From positions 2,692,961-2,756,960 of the forward strand of contig VZSR01000393.1 of the NCBI GenBank assembly GCA_013398615.1: 64,000 nucleotides of DNA, written 5' to 3'. This document shows, one piece after another, positions 1 to 11,775 of the stretch (its first letter is position 1; each line of letters starts with the position of its first letter). The position numbers and the translations under genes are program-made. A model generated the notes under the pieces. That model had not been told where the DNA came from. It ran no database searches and saw only the letters and a program-made list of their open reading frames with translations. This DNA comes from Brachypodius melanocephalos (Eukaryota > Chordata > Aves > Passeriformes > Pycnonotidae).

Positions 1-3000
1 CCATTTGAAAATATATTCTTCAGCTCTCCTCACTTCCTTCACAGTATGTCAAGAGTCAAGGGCTCTAAAAAGAAGGAGTAATATCTAGATCTAATTTTGT
101 TCAAACATCTTCAAGCCTTTCAGGGGCTGATGGCTTTAGTGATGTCAAACAGCCTCCAGGAGAAGTTGTATCCATTAATTTTTCTAAAGTGAAGGTTGGC
201 CTTGGAATAAAAACCCATTGAGGACAATGAGATGCTTGGGGCAAGGATTAGACCCTTGCATGGAAAACGATGAACAGTCAAAACCCCCTGATTTGGGATT
301 TGCCCCTCACTTTCCAGATCTCTGGTGGCACTGAATTCCAGGCATGTATCCCTTAAAATTTCCATGTGCCTTTTTAGGAACTGAAGGCAGGGGAACCAGA
401 AAAGAAAACAGATATTCTGTTTCTACTGACTTTGCTGGGAACAGCTCTGTCACACACAAAGGCATCAGCAACCTGCAACAGGGAGTTTTCCAAATGGTCT
501 ATGAGCTGATGACCCCAAAATCCCACTGGAAAAACACCTCTGTATTCACTGACCTGTAGATAGAAAAAACAGAGAGTGCTTTTTTCTTTCTCCCAACAAT
601 CTGAGAAAACAAACTCTAATTGCAAATGAGTTTATTCTTTTGGAGGACCTCTAAGAGCTGTGTCTAAAGCAGGATTTTTGGTGCTGGGGTTGTACCTAAA
701 ACCTCTGAGTCCAGCCCACCCTGCTGGTAGGGGCAACCTGATCACAGACACGGAATCCTGTTCCTCAGGGATCGTTTAAAAATCCATCAGGGGCAGAGTC
801 AGGGTGCAAATCTGTGGGTGGGAGTTGGGAGCCTGGTGTAGAAAGTAAGTTCTGGAGCCGAAAAGAAGAAAAGAGCAAGCTCAGAGGAGGTTAAGAGTCA
901 AGGGAAGGAGACTCGAAACCCAAAACCTTCCCAAAAAAGCAAAGGGATTTGTGCAACCCAAGGGACTAAAAGTACATTTTGGCCCATGCTCTGGTTTTCC
1001 TCAGCACGTGCCCAGCCACAAGAGCCCATGTGGTTCTTCTGTTTTCCCAAGTCTTTTGAAATACAGATGCAAGAGTCTCGAGTCCCTGCACTTCCCTGCA
1101 TTCCTGAAGAAATTGGCCCACCAAGTCGCTGTAATTCAGGATACCACCATACACCCACATGTAAGATTCCTTAACAACTATGCACATTTTTAGGCTCAAA
1201 TATTTTAGAATTGTTTTCACTGTGCCTGAGCTGTAATTGGCTCAGCTTCCCAAGTGTTGGATCATCTAACTGGAGTGATTTTTGACTCGGAGCCCAGGCA
1301 CCATATCAAAACATTTATCAATTAATCATAAAAAGTAACTAACATTGTTGTCCACCCAAGAAAAACTGTCACTTACAGACTCATGTATGTTATTCCTTAT
1401 GAAAGAGCTGCTATATAGAAGTTGATTTCCTGCACAGACCAGGTGGAAAATCTGCTAGAGGCAGAGGTCAAATTTAGTTTAATTTTATACCCTTTGTTAA
1501 GAATGTTCTCTCTCTCTCCCTCAAAAAAAGAAAAAAAAAAAGAAAAGAAAAAAAAAAGAAAAAACCCACCGTTGTGTTCCTTTCCAAGTATTCTAAAGTT
1601 AATTCATGTGGAAGAAAAAAAAAAAGATTAGGATAAAATTTCAAATATTAAATTCAAATGCAGGATTAATGAGTTTTATTTCAAAGCCCCAGAGGTTGTC
1701 TGGAATTTAGGACATTTTTTTAGTAGCAGACACGAGACACAGCCAGATGCAGTCGTGTTTTGGACCAGCTCAGCACAAATTTAGCACCTTGAAGGAGAAA
1801 CTTTATGTCTGTTTTGTAAAGCAAACATTTCAACTTTTCCAAAACCCCTTGTCCAAGAGATATTATTGTTGCACTGGATGAAGGAAGGGATTTAAACTAC
1901 GGCTGACTCTCCAGCACAGAGAAATTGCCACCCCATGCAACAGATCCATATAAATAATGTATTTATTTTTTTAATAATGTGGAGCAAACTAGATTAAAAA
2001 AAAATTTAAAAAAAAAAAAATTAGACCATTTCCTGGAGCTGAATTCAAGAGAGTTCCTTGCGACACCCTGCAGGAAAGAGCTTTTTGCAGCTTGGTTTCT
2101 CGAGGAGCAGCAGGGAAGGGCTTGGCAGAGGTACAAGCACCATTCTTCTCACGCCCTCCCAGCCAGCATGGCAAAGCCAGGGCTGCTCCACTTCACACCC
2201 TCTCCCTCAGTCAAATCCCTGCAGGACAAACCTCTCCCTTCATTAAAAGATTTTGTTATCATCCCCAAAATTAACAGCCCTCAGCTTCCTCCCTGACAGA
2301 GTTGCTCCCAAGGAGCCCCAAGTGTCAGTTGTGTTTGGAGTCACCAGAATTTGTTCAATCCGGGGAGAAATTCCTGTTTGGAGACCAGTGATGTCTTGGG
2401 AAGGGCTGGTAACACCTGTGAAGGGCTCAGCCTGCAGATCCAGGGCAGGTGGTTGGACCACAACGTCTTTTGGGCAGCCAAAAAGTGCTAAACATTGTCC
2501 TGATTGAAATCAAAGAGTTAAATCCCCGTTGAGTTCAATGGAAGAGGAAGGTGGCCAACACTGAGTTTAATATTTTATATATTAGCATTGAAATCTTGAT
2601 GGGAAAGAACCAAAACCTTGCAGTGAGCAACCTTCAAACGTTGGAATCTTGTCTTAAAAGATTCCAATTATAGCAAGAAGAAAACACTGGGGTTTCAGTT
2701 TCACATTCTGGCATTTGATCAAATGGACATACCACAGTCTGTAAATAGACCCAAAAATGAAAAGTCATTCCAATTAAATTCCTTCATTGCCTTAGAACTC
2801 TGACTCACCTATGGACAATTAACACCAACAGATAATTAGAACTTGGTGCTAGGCAAGCTTCAGATTAATTATTTTATTTAGAAAAACACCGACAAATTAT
2901 TTTTTTCTTTTTTCTTTCTGGGATGAAAATCCTACAAGTAAAGGTTTTCCTCTCTCCAGTACAGAACAAAAATAGTCCATGGAAATAACCTCATCTCACA

Positions 3001-4132
3001 GCATTTCTGGTTTTGGGCCCCATCAAAATCAATAAGTGTGAATAACCAAATATTATGCAAAGTAGCAAATATACTTTAAAAATTCCCAAAAGTTTTCTCT
3101 AAATTGCAGCTAAGTTTTCTGGTCAACCCCAATTTTATTCCATCTGGTTGCTCATAATCTCATCCCACCTCTAACCCTTTTCAACAGCAAGGGGAGTTTG
3201 GATTTAAAGCTTCATTTCCAAATGGATTTCTCGGCCAGGATGGGAGAATGTGGATGTCATTGTCAGGAATTTCAGGTTACAACTGCCTGGAGCTGTTCTG
3301 AGTGCAACGCTGAGCCACCACCAAAAGAAGGGAGAAGCTGTGCAAGGCACTGGCAGCTGCTCTGACTGCAACCACCTTTCACTCACATGAGGCCAATGCC
3401 TCTTTTTGGTCTTTCTCATCTCTGAACTCAACCCCTGACCTGGCTTTAAGCTGAAAAGTATCTTAAAAACTTAAAATTTCACCAAAATTTGCTGAAGACT
3501 TGGTGTTTAACATAAAAAGCCTCGCTGTGTATTACCAGTGGCACAAGTTTATGCTTCATTTTGGATAGAATAAGAAATGGTTTATCCCTAGACACTGCTT
3601 TGCACATGTCCAATCCTTATCAAAACCGCACAGTTTGACACTCGTGTCCAAAAGCCGCCCCCAAATCTGTTGCATCACTCTGACCTATTGTCCAAAGCCA
3701 GCTAAACTGGAGGCTGAGCCAAGGGACACCTTATCCAAAGGAAAACAGCAATAGCTGAAACGTATCTGAGGCACCAACAGGATGTGAACCCTTCACAACA
3801 TCTTCCTCTGCTGAAAACCCATCAGCCCAGCACAATGAAAATGTTGGGCTGTGCTGCCACCTGCACCACCAGTGCCTTCCAGGGCTGCTCAGCTGGAGAG
3901 ATTGGATGGTTTTCCATGCCTGGCCTGGCCCCTGGTGTGAAATATTCCCACAGCTGGATGTGAGCAAAGAATGAGGCATCCCAGAGACTGGACAGGAGAC
4001 CTGAGCCAAGCCCAGGCCTGGGTGGAAGCCTGTTCCATGACCAGTTGCTCCACACCTGGCTCTGTGCTTGGGGATGTCCTACATGGAGCCCTGTGAAGGT
4101 TTATGGGCATTCCATCTATCATTGCATCAGGG
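1..4132. other. Intergenic DNA, no gene seen
   Basis: Single-copy, moderately AT-rich sequence. The longest open frames are about 100 codons, lack recognisable domains and run into poly-A or repeat-like text, so I treat them as chance. There is a CT run followed by an A-rich purine tract at 1509-1564. The part around 2800-3120 is AT-rich with TAATTA-like cores and could hold a weak regulatory element, but nothing there is distinctive enough to call. No CR1, LTR or RNA gene was recognised. Confidence 0.6.
1509..1564. repeat. CT run followed by A-rich purine tract
   Basis: A short CT dinucleotide run passes into about 42 bases that are nearly all A with scattered G. It is a simple low-complexity tract. 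The reading frame across it encodes only lysine and glutamate runs and is not meaningful. Confidence 0.85.
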
Positions 4133-4168
4133 AAAAAAAAAATTAAAAAAAAAAAAAAAAAAAAAAAA
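4133..4168. repeat. Poly-A tract
   Basis: Ten A, two T, then 24 consecutive A. No recognisable retroelement body lies directly upstream, so this is a homopolymer rather than a demonstrable retrotransposon tail. Length is likely to vary between individuals and be error-prone in sequencing. Confidence 0.9.
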
Positions 4169-4689
4169 GAACAGCAAAAAGAATAAAATGAAGATTTTTA
4201 TGGGCCTAGGAGGAGCTAACCTGGAAATATCACTGGCACAAATGGAGCTGTTGAGCAGACAATAGCGCTGGGGGATTGCCATGGGTTTGTTTATCATCCT
4301 CGTTGGGAGGTCCCCACCCTGCTGGTCCCCAGCCCGGGGAGCTGGTGGAGCACAGGCTGTGATTGCCACGCTGACAGCTTTATTGCCTCCCTGACCTTGC
4401 TATTTTTAAGGGAACAGGTTATCTCCGTGATGCAATCAGGTCTTCCTTGTGCTGTTAGGTCATTCCCACTGCAGGGAGCTGGAGCCTTTGCTCCTCACTG
4501 GCTTGGAATGCCAAGTCAGCTGTTCCAGGTGTCCAGGAGTTTGACAGAAAGACACTGAGACTGATTCTATTTTCCCAAATCTCTCAGAAAATGCAGCTTT
4601 GGTTCCCTTCTTTGTAGCTAGCTTATCCAAATTGATAAAAGAGAATTTAAACATCCAGATTCTGAGACTTGAAGCTTAAAAGAGCATCA

Positions 4690-5060
4690 TTTAGATTAAT
4701 TAAATGTGGGAGTGGGAAAGTGCAAGTGCACGTTATAGTTCACGAGTGATTCCATGGAATAAGTGCAATAAGTAAATAAATTATTAAAAATGTTGTTTCG
4801 CTTCCATTTTGAATGTCATTATTGCAAAACAAGTGGACAGAATGGCCAGACCCTCACTTAGGGAAAATAAAATATCCCAGTGGGCTGAGTTCTGCAGAGC
4901 TATTAAAGGCTTTATGTCAAGATTATCTTTCTGGAGAAGACACAGTCATGATTTCAGCAAATGCTTTAAAAAATGGGTCAAATTAGAAAAGCTTTTACTG
5001 ATTTAGTAACTACTTATCCCACATTATCTGTATGTAAACTATTTACTCAGAATGATATGA
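4690..5060. promoter_or_regulatory. Candidate conserved noncoding element
   Basis: An AT-rich, non-repetitive block with intact transcription-factor-like words: a TAATTA homeodomain core near 4697, an AGATTATCT segment near 4919, and several TTATT/ATTTA words. It lacks CR1 text, simple repeats and coding periodicity. This texture is typical of vertebrate enhancers, but conservation cannot be measured here, so the call is inference. Confidence 0.3.
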
Positions 5061-5824
5061 CTTAAAAGATCTCTCCCGTCCTAAAATTCCTGACTCCTGC
5101 CCTAATTCCATGAGAAAAGAGACACCCACAGCAAAGTTTAGAAGAGCTCTGTTGGGAATCCTTTTTCCAGCTCCCATGGGAATAGAACACCTTTTCCAGT
5201 CTCAGTTGAAATGAAGAAATTAAAAAAAACATTAAAAATCAAATCCTATTTGAGCTAATGCAGCCCAAACACAGCCAAGGTGCTCCAGATAATTTCCCCA
5301 GTCCCTATTCTTGTTGATCCCAGTGTGAAACCCAACCACAAAACTGCCTGGAAGGTTTCCTTGGCTTCTCTCAGCCTGCAGGAAAACCTCGAGGGATGCA
5401 TTAAGGGAAAAGGTGGCCCTCTCCTCCACAGTCCCTAAAATGGGCTTATGGGTCATTAAACCCCTTCCACTCCTTCAGAGGTGGTGGAATGGGGACATCT
5501 GAGACCTCCAGGGAGCAGCCAGGGGGTGTAACCTGCACAGGGACACAGTTCCCATAACGTCACAGCAAGAAGAGGTGAGCTGGAGCAAAAAATAAATTCA
5601 CTTTCTCACCAAACACCCTCCTGTTTTCCTGAGTCCAGATAAGCAAATTAAAAATGATGTCATGGCTCCCCCAGGACACTGCAACACGCTGCCATTTGTC
5701 CAGCCAGAGTACAACTCCTATTAGTGTGACATAACCCAGTAGCTGGGAACTCAATAGGAAAAACAGAGGTGGAATTTAATGAAAAAAAAAAACCCTCCAC
5801 AGCTTTTAACTCATTGCCCTTAAC
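5061..5824. other. Intergenic DNA, nothing distinctive
   Basis: Mixed-composition single-copy sequence with short chance reading frames on the minus strand, none with domain-like features. No repeat or RNA gene was recognised. Confidence 0.55.
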
Positions 5825-6060
5825 ACGCAGAGCTACTGTAAGTGAGTGCCTCAACATGAACACTCTGAAGACCAAAGAATTAAAGTAAATGCAATCAGCA
5901 GATTACTAAATACCAATGGGAAATTAAGAGCTATAGAGCAAAATCCAAGAGCATTAAAGGATTTACTGCTTGGCATTGATGAGAAGCAAGTCTTTGGATT
6001 TCCATTTCTCTCCTTAATTAGCAACTGAGGTTTATTTTAGCCTGAACTAAGTCACAAAAG
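5825..6060. promoter_or_regulatory. Candidate conserved noncoding element
   Basis: AT-rich unique sequence with TTAATTAGC near 6015 (homeodomain core) and several ATTAAAG/AATTAAAG words. A 60-codon plus-strand frame crosses it but has no recognisable domain. Enhancer-like by texture only. Confidence 0.28.
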
Positions 6061-7149
6061 ATAACACGCCCTAAAAGAAAATAGATAGCAGTGCAATAAA
6101 CTTCATAAAATGTCTTATTAAAAATTAGAAGAAAAAAAATAAAACAAAAAAAAAACCCAAACAGGTCCAAATGGAAAATCAATTTCCAGGAGTTCCATTT
6201 CCTTTTGTTTTCTTGTCTTCCCACCCATGCTCAGCTCTTTTCTAATAACATTCAGCTCTTTGCTAGCAGGGTTACGGAGGGTGGTAACAAAGATAGCATT
6301 TGAAACCCAGAAGGGAGGCTCCCTTTTAGCAGGGACATTTTAGGAGGGTTCCTGCTCCTTCCCAGCTTGGGGTTTGAAAGTTTGCTGTCTGCCTGCCCAG
6401 TTCCCAGGGCTTCTCACTGGGAGTGGGATCTCAAATGGATGAGCCGTGTTCCACGTGGCCGCAGCTCTGAACTGAGCAGCTGTGTGGATTTGAGGGGTTT
6501 TTATGGATTCTCTGGGACTGGGGAGAGATGAGGCTTTTCTGGTCAACCAGGAGATCCCTGGCTGGTTGTCCTCCGCTCCCATCCACCATTCTCACCCTGG
6601 TGATGAGCTCCCAGCAGCTGCTTTGGCAGGGTTTGCTGGAGCATTCCCGGTTTGCTGGAGCGTTCCCAGCTGCCAGGACGCACCAGGGATTCGGTGTCTG
6701 GTCTCCTGACCTGGGATACAGATTCCCATGGCACCATTTCACACACAGCTCCTGCCACAGCTTAAAGAATAGCTGTAAAATACAAGCAGCTGCTTTAGAC
6801 CTGGAGAAGAGTGAAAGTCTGGGAGTTAAATCTGAAGAATTTTTGTAACAACGAGGTCAGTCCCAAACAAACCCCATGCTTCAGTGGGAAGGAAGCTGAG
6901 GCACCATCTCCTGCTGTTAATCACTCTCTACTTTTCTCCCTTCACCAGAGAGCCCAAGAATTCATTTGGTCACCATAAAAATTAACTGTGGAGTGATCTG
7001 AGTGTGATCCAGATCCATAGATCCATCCCTCCATGGCTTTACAGTCCAGGATTCAAATCAAATCCAGCTCCAGAGGTGAGCAGGTCATCTAGGCCTGTGA
7101 ATTGTCTAAGGAACAAAACTCCATTGAGTTAAATCAACCCTAGAAGTTG
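6061..7149. other. Intergenic DNA with a small tandem duplication
   Basis: A-rich stretch at 6120-6160, then GC-richer sequence with overlapping chance frames of up to 106 codons on both strands at 6340-6850. The presence of such frames on both strands argues against coding. Contains the 19-base duplication listed separately. Confidence 0.5.
6631..6668. repeat. Two-copy 19-base tandem duplication
   Basis: The word GTTTGCTGGAGC starts at 6631 and again at 6650, each followed by a near-identical ATTCCC/GTTCCC segment. Two adjacent copies of 19 bases with about two differences. Confidence 0.8.
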
Positions 7150-7545
7150 CCAAGTTGGTATCTAGCACTCAAAAATTATTGGATGGCTTTAGAATTACTC
7201 GTTTTAAAATATTCGACTTTTAATTATTTTTATTTGTCTTGTAGTTTGCAGTCCTCAGGGTTGAAAACTGGACACTTGTTGGACATTGATGGAGTTTTAA
7301 TTTTGTGCTAAAATAATTAGTTATGCATCTGAAAATGCATTGATTTTAGTCATAAAATTGCAGGAGCTGAGCCCTTAAAATAAATTATCAAATACCATGC
7401 AAAGTAAAGTTCTCATTCATTGAAAAAAAAAAAAAAAAGGAAAAAGTATCCAAACCCATAGCCACAACCAAAGAAAACAGAACACTACAGTGTTTTAAAT
7501 GAATTACTTAACAAGTGGTGATGATTCAGTTTATGGTCATTCATT
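7150..7545. promoter_or_regulatory. Weak candidate noncoding element with ATGCAT words
   Basis: AT-rich block with two ATGCAT words near 7325 and 7337, several AATTA cores and a 16-base poly-A at 7423-7438. It is not a repeat I recognise. The regulatory reading is weak. Confidence 0.2.
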
Positions 7546-7849
7546 ACATCCTGATTCTCAAGGTGAATCCCAAACGAGCACAGTTTGGAGGCACTGATGG
7601 GTATCTGCCCATCCCATCACCTGTCCCCTTTATCTCTGAGCCTGAGCAGAGGCTTTAATGCATTTTGGGTTTGTGACACCTCTGCTGTCACCAGGAGGGA
7701 CAAGTGACAGCGGGAATGTGATGGACGAGCGTGGCAGAGCCAGGAACTGGCACTTAGAGGGTACCCTGCGCTAGCTCAGGGAGAAGAGACAAAGCAACTC
7801 CCTCCCTCGTTTTTTTAATTTATTAAAATAACAGCTCCGTATTCCCGGG

Positions 7850-8125
7850 GGCAGATGTCGGGAGTAATTGCATGCAAATTGCGCTGGAGTCACGCTAAGG
7901 CACCCAGTGCCACCCAGGGGCTCCTGAAGGGTTAATATCGAGGAGCTCAGTTAATTTACAACTGGAGACCTTTATCGTCTCCCGGTGACATCGAGGGCTC
8001 GCATTTCTCACTTAATTACTTGTTCAGCAATCAGAGATAGATGTGTTCTGTGTTTAGACCTCGCAGCTGTGAATTGTTTATTTACTCATGGTCAGGCCGG
8101 GGGAATGGCTGCAATTTAAAGGTTC
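7850..8125. promoter_or_regulatory. Candidate conserved enhancer with octamer motif
   Basis: A perfect POU octamer ATGCAAAT lies at 7872-7879 inside a near-palindromic GCATGC context. It is followed by TTAATTTAC, TTAATTACTTG and other homeodomain-type words around 8010-8025. Unusually for AT-rich bird DNA, CpGs are kept (TATCG, ATCGTC, CCCGG, CATCGAGG, GCTCGC), which suggests constraint or an unmethylated element. No repeat and no plausible reading frame. One of the best enhancer candidates in the window, by texture only. Confidence 0.42.
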
Positions 8126-8744
8126 AGATCTCTGCTACCCTGAGACTGGGGCAGGTCTTCCCTTAAACACTTCCATATTCCGCGGTGGAATTCCTCTGGA
8201 GGTGCCCATCTTCTCCTCCCGTTCCGGGTAATGGGGCTGGCAGGTGTTCCTGCTCACTGGGGTTTGGGGTTGTCCACCCCAAACAGCCAAGTTCACCATC
8301 AGGACCATCTGTGGGGATAAATCCGGGAAGGTAAAAAAGCAAGGAGATGAGGCGAGGTGAATTCCAGGGAATGGCTCCATCCCTATCTCGGCGCTGGGAC
8401 AGCTGGATCACGGCAGCTTCAAACAGTGGCTGCCAGCAATTCCTCAGCCAAATGGTGCAATTACAATCTGAGCCGTCAAATGGTGACCAGATGGCTTTAT
8501 CTCTCACACCAGAGGCCTCAGAAGTTGGTAGGTGTGACCTTTCCACACAGCAATCCACCTGCGGAGCACACGAGGCCTTGTGAGTGCCGGAATTCCCAAA
8601 TTCCTGGCGTTCCCAACCCCGGGTGCTGACACCCTGCCTCATCTTTGATAACATTGGAGCAAAGTGTGAAGCCAACAGTATCGGTTTTCACAGGGTCACA
8701 TCACCCTCAAATGCAGCACCCCCAGCAATGCTGTGGGACCACTC
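8126..8744. other. Intergenic DNA with chance long frame
   Basis: GC-richer unique sequence. A 170-codon minus-strand frame (8163-8675) spans it, but overlapping frames of 78-90 codons are open on the plus strand and no domain, signal or repeat protein motif is visible, so I do not call it a gene. Confidence 0.5.
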
Positions 8745-8800
8745 GTGGGGCTGGAACTAAATGATCCTTAAGGGCCTTCCCAACCCAAATTCTGCATTTC
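8745..8800 (+). mobile_element. CR1 retrotransposon 3' fragment
   Basis: About 55 bases match the CR1 3' end: a GGCTGGAACTAAATGATC segment, then AAGGGCCTTCCCAACCCAAA, ending where the ATTCTGTG-like terminal octamers should lie. CR1 inserts by target-primed reverse transcription and is usually severely 5'-truncated, as here. Diverged and not functional. It is the only CR1 seen before 23.7 kb. Confidence 0.75.
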
Positions 8801-11553
8801 AGCACACGAGGGTCACTGGGTTGCAAAGAAAAGGGGGATGATCCCTGTTATTTCGGGCACACACAGATTTCCCACCTACCCGGGAAAGAAAGAGTTGTGC
8901 GGGGGAAGAAAATCTCAGTTCCATAGGAAAAGGGCATTTCAGAAGGAAAATCGGTGAAATTCCCTGCCGAGAGGGAAAAGCCAAAGTGGTCTGACCATCC
9001 AGGCATCGCTGCTGTCCTTGTGATGTGCCTGGTGGAGGAGAGGATGGTGGTGGGAGCAGGCTGGACACATCCCCTAGAAAACCCCAAGGCAGCTCCAGGA
9101 GAGGGGCTCTGGGCAAAGCCCAGCCCAGTTTCCCAGCAGAACCAGCTCGGGAGCTCAGGGGCTTGCTGGGGAACATCCCCTGACCCCTTCCACTGCCACA
9201 GGCAGCTCCCTCCAGCCTCCAGGAAAGCTCAGGCTGTTCCCAGCACAGAGCTTTGCAGCAGGTCTCAGATTAGAGCAGTATTAAAAGTAAGGACTTTGGG
9301 GTCGATGTTAACCCCGGAGAGTTGTGCCTGTGGGCAGGTGGAGGGGCTGACAGACATCAGCAGCAGCAGCGGCAGAGTTTCTGCCTCCGGGCTCTTGCAG
9401 CAGCCAACTGCTTTTGATTTAAAGAAAAGGCTTTCCTGTCCTGTGCTCTTATGAGAAACACACTTTTCTCCCAGTCCCAAGGTTATTTCTATCCCACAGA
9501 TGAGGAGAAGGGGATGCAAGCTGACAGGGAACATGGCAAGGAAGGTTAAAGCACAGAGGTGCTGCTTCCTAGTATTTTTTTGTATTATCATCACCGCTGC
9601 TGTGGGAAAAAAAAAAAAAATTACTAATCTCTGAAAGTGATAGATAAAGTGGTTTAATAATAACATGTAAAAAGAAAAAAATAGATCAGAACTTTCTAGT
9701 CTTGAAGAGCTAGAAAAGATATTACTGGACATACACAAAGAAACAAAAACGCAGATAATTCCAGGGTGATTTGGATTTTCTCGGAAAGAGATCTACAGTC
9801 ATCTGTGTCACTTCAGTAAAGCCAAAGAAAGAAGAAAAGAGCTTCCATAGGCATAATTGAATTAGACAAAATCCTGGAATTTGATGAGAGATAAAGTTAC
9901 CACTAATTCTCTTGGAAAAAAAAAAAAAAAGGAGATGAAATTAAAATGTCAAAAGAGCAGTGAGCTGCTAAATTGAACCCTCAGCTTTGGGTGCGTTCAC
10001 GGTTGTGTTGGCAGTGCATCCGTGGACGTGCTGAAGCAAAAACACCTCAAATGAAAAAAGAAAACACCCAGAATGCAACTTTTAAAAGGAGTGAAATGAG
10101 CAGTGCAGAAATGCTGCAGGATTTACAGAAGAGAATTGCAAGGCAGAAATAAACACAAGCAAAAGCTGGAGCAGTAACAGCCCCGTACCTACAAATGTGC
10201 TGGGGTTGGGATGAATTCTGTGGGCTGGATCCATGAAAGGGGTACCAAAGACATGGACCCGGGTTGGCCTTCACCCACTGACACAGAAAATGGGAGAAAT
10301 ACTTGTTTCTTCCGGTATTTTTCTATTTTTCTCGTTTGTTTTAGTTCTTGCTTCTGCTGGCGTTGAGTTGACTGCAGCGAAGGAGTTCAGGGCAGTGGGG
10401 ATTTTCAGAGAACTATGAAAATTTGACTCAGATGAACCTTGCCCTGATTTAACAGATATAAAATGACAGAAAGAAGCTTCTCATCTTCTCAGGCCAGCAG
10501 AGGAATTATTGCAAAAACCCCCTGTGACAGAGAGATTAAAGGCAATGGGCACAAGGAAGCTGAAGGTGAGCGCGGAGGCAAAGGGGAGAGGATCCCTTGT
10601 GCTGCCTCCCCAGCCCTGCAGCTTCTCTCAGCATTTTTCCACACTTAAAGGGAATAAAAACAATTCTCTGAGAGGCTGAGGGAACCCAAAGAACAAGGTG
10701 GGCTGGGAAGGATGCTCCAGGATCCTGCTTGGTACCAGAATTCTGCTCCAGATGTAGAGTATAGGAAGGGAGGCCCCCACCGTGATGTGACTCCCATAAT
10801 ATTTTTGTCCTAAACACACAAAATGCTGGCTATTGCAATCAGCTGGGAATAATATCAGCCCCAAATGGCTTTTTTACCCAGGAATTTGCAGTAGAGAGAT
10901 TCACTTCTGCCAGTGATGATGATGCCTCTGCAGCGCTGGAACCTGGGGGCAAAGAAAATCCCATTTTCTCATTGTTGCTCATCACCCCCTCACATTTCAA
11001 AGAGATTTTATCTGTTTGGCATGGAAGATTTCCCAAACTGTTTTTATTAGGAGGGGTTTTGTATGCCAGCAATGAATATTACTCTATTACTGAAAGGAAT
11101 CAAAAGCTAAAGTGCCTGCGTGTACAGTTAATCTATCCAAACAGAAAATGTTTCTTAAAAAATTACGGCACTATTTTTATAACAAACCTCAGCCAAACTC
11201 AAAACTGAATAAATAGAACGTGTTCTTTTAAAACAAATTTATTATTTTTTTTAATCGTGGGCAAGGAATACTTTCCTTGCTTTCATTCATCAGGTAATGC
11301 TTCACCCCCCATATTTGCATGCAGAAATTTGCCTGTGATGGGATTTTTTGCTTTGGAGGCACCGGATTGAAACATTCCCAAGGCTGGAAGGTGGATGTGA
11401 GCCTGGGATGGCATCACAGCCAGCCTGTGGTTTCTGTCCCCTTTTAACAAAACAGGAATAAAGGCAAGAAAATGCCTCAAAAAGGCCAGGAGTGATGGGG
11501 AAGAGCCACCCTAAAGCCTTGACCCATCTAAATAAAACATCAGGTCAGAGCCC
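8801..11553. other. Intergenic DNA, no gene seen
   Basis: Unique sequence with short poly-A runs at 9607-9620 and 9915-9930. Frames of 157-166 codons at 8954-9738 overlap on opposite strands and lack domains. The 10970-11215 part is AT-rich, non-repetitive and mildly enhancer-like. No RNA gene or mobile element was recognised. Confidence 0.5.
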
Positions 11554-11582
11554 TAGGAATTTCTATAGGAATTTCTATAGGA
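11554..11582. repeat. Two-copy 12-base tandem repeat
   Basis: TAGGAATTTCTA occurs twice in direct succession (11554 and 11566) and the start of a third copy follows. Confidence 0.85.
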
Positions 11583-11775
11583 TTATACGAGGGATCTATT
11601 GCTGCTGACAATCTGCGAAGGCACAAACACAGAGCCACTGTCTTTATGCGATTTAAAACTGGCCTGCACGCTCATTACCACAATGTAATTATCATTAGGG
11701 TTGCTTAAGGCAGTTTGGCCCCTGCTAGGTTTTCACTCCCTTATTATTATTACGGTTTTACTTTAACTAGAAGCC
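11583..11775. promoter_or_regulatory. Candidate conserved noncoding element
   Basis: Unique block with TTTATGCGATTTA, a TAATTATCATTAG homeodomain-type cluster near 11686, and kept CpGs in AT-rich context. No repeats and no coding signal. Enhancer-like by texture only. Confidence 0.35.

Noticed and set aside
4133..4168. Poly-A as the tail of a processed pseudogene or LINE
   Set aside because: No recognisable gene or element body upstream and no target-site duplication visible. CR1, the main avian LINE, has no poly-A tail.
8163..8675. 170-codon minus-strand open frame
   Set aside because: Opposite-strand frames of 78-90 codons are open over the same DNA, no domain or signal is visible, and there is no exon structure or repeat protein.
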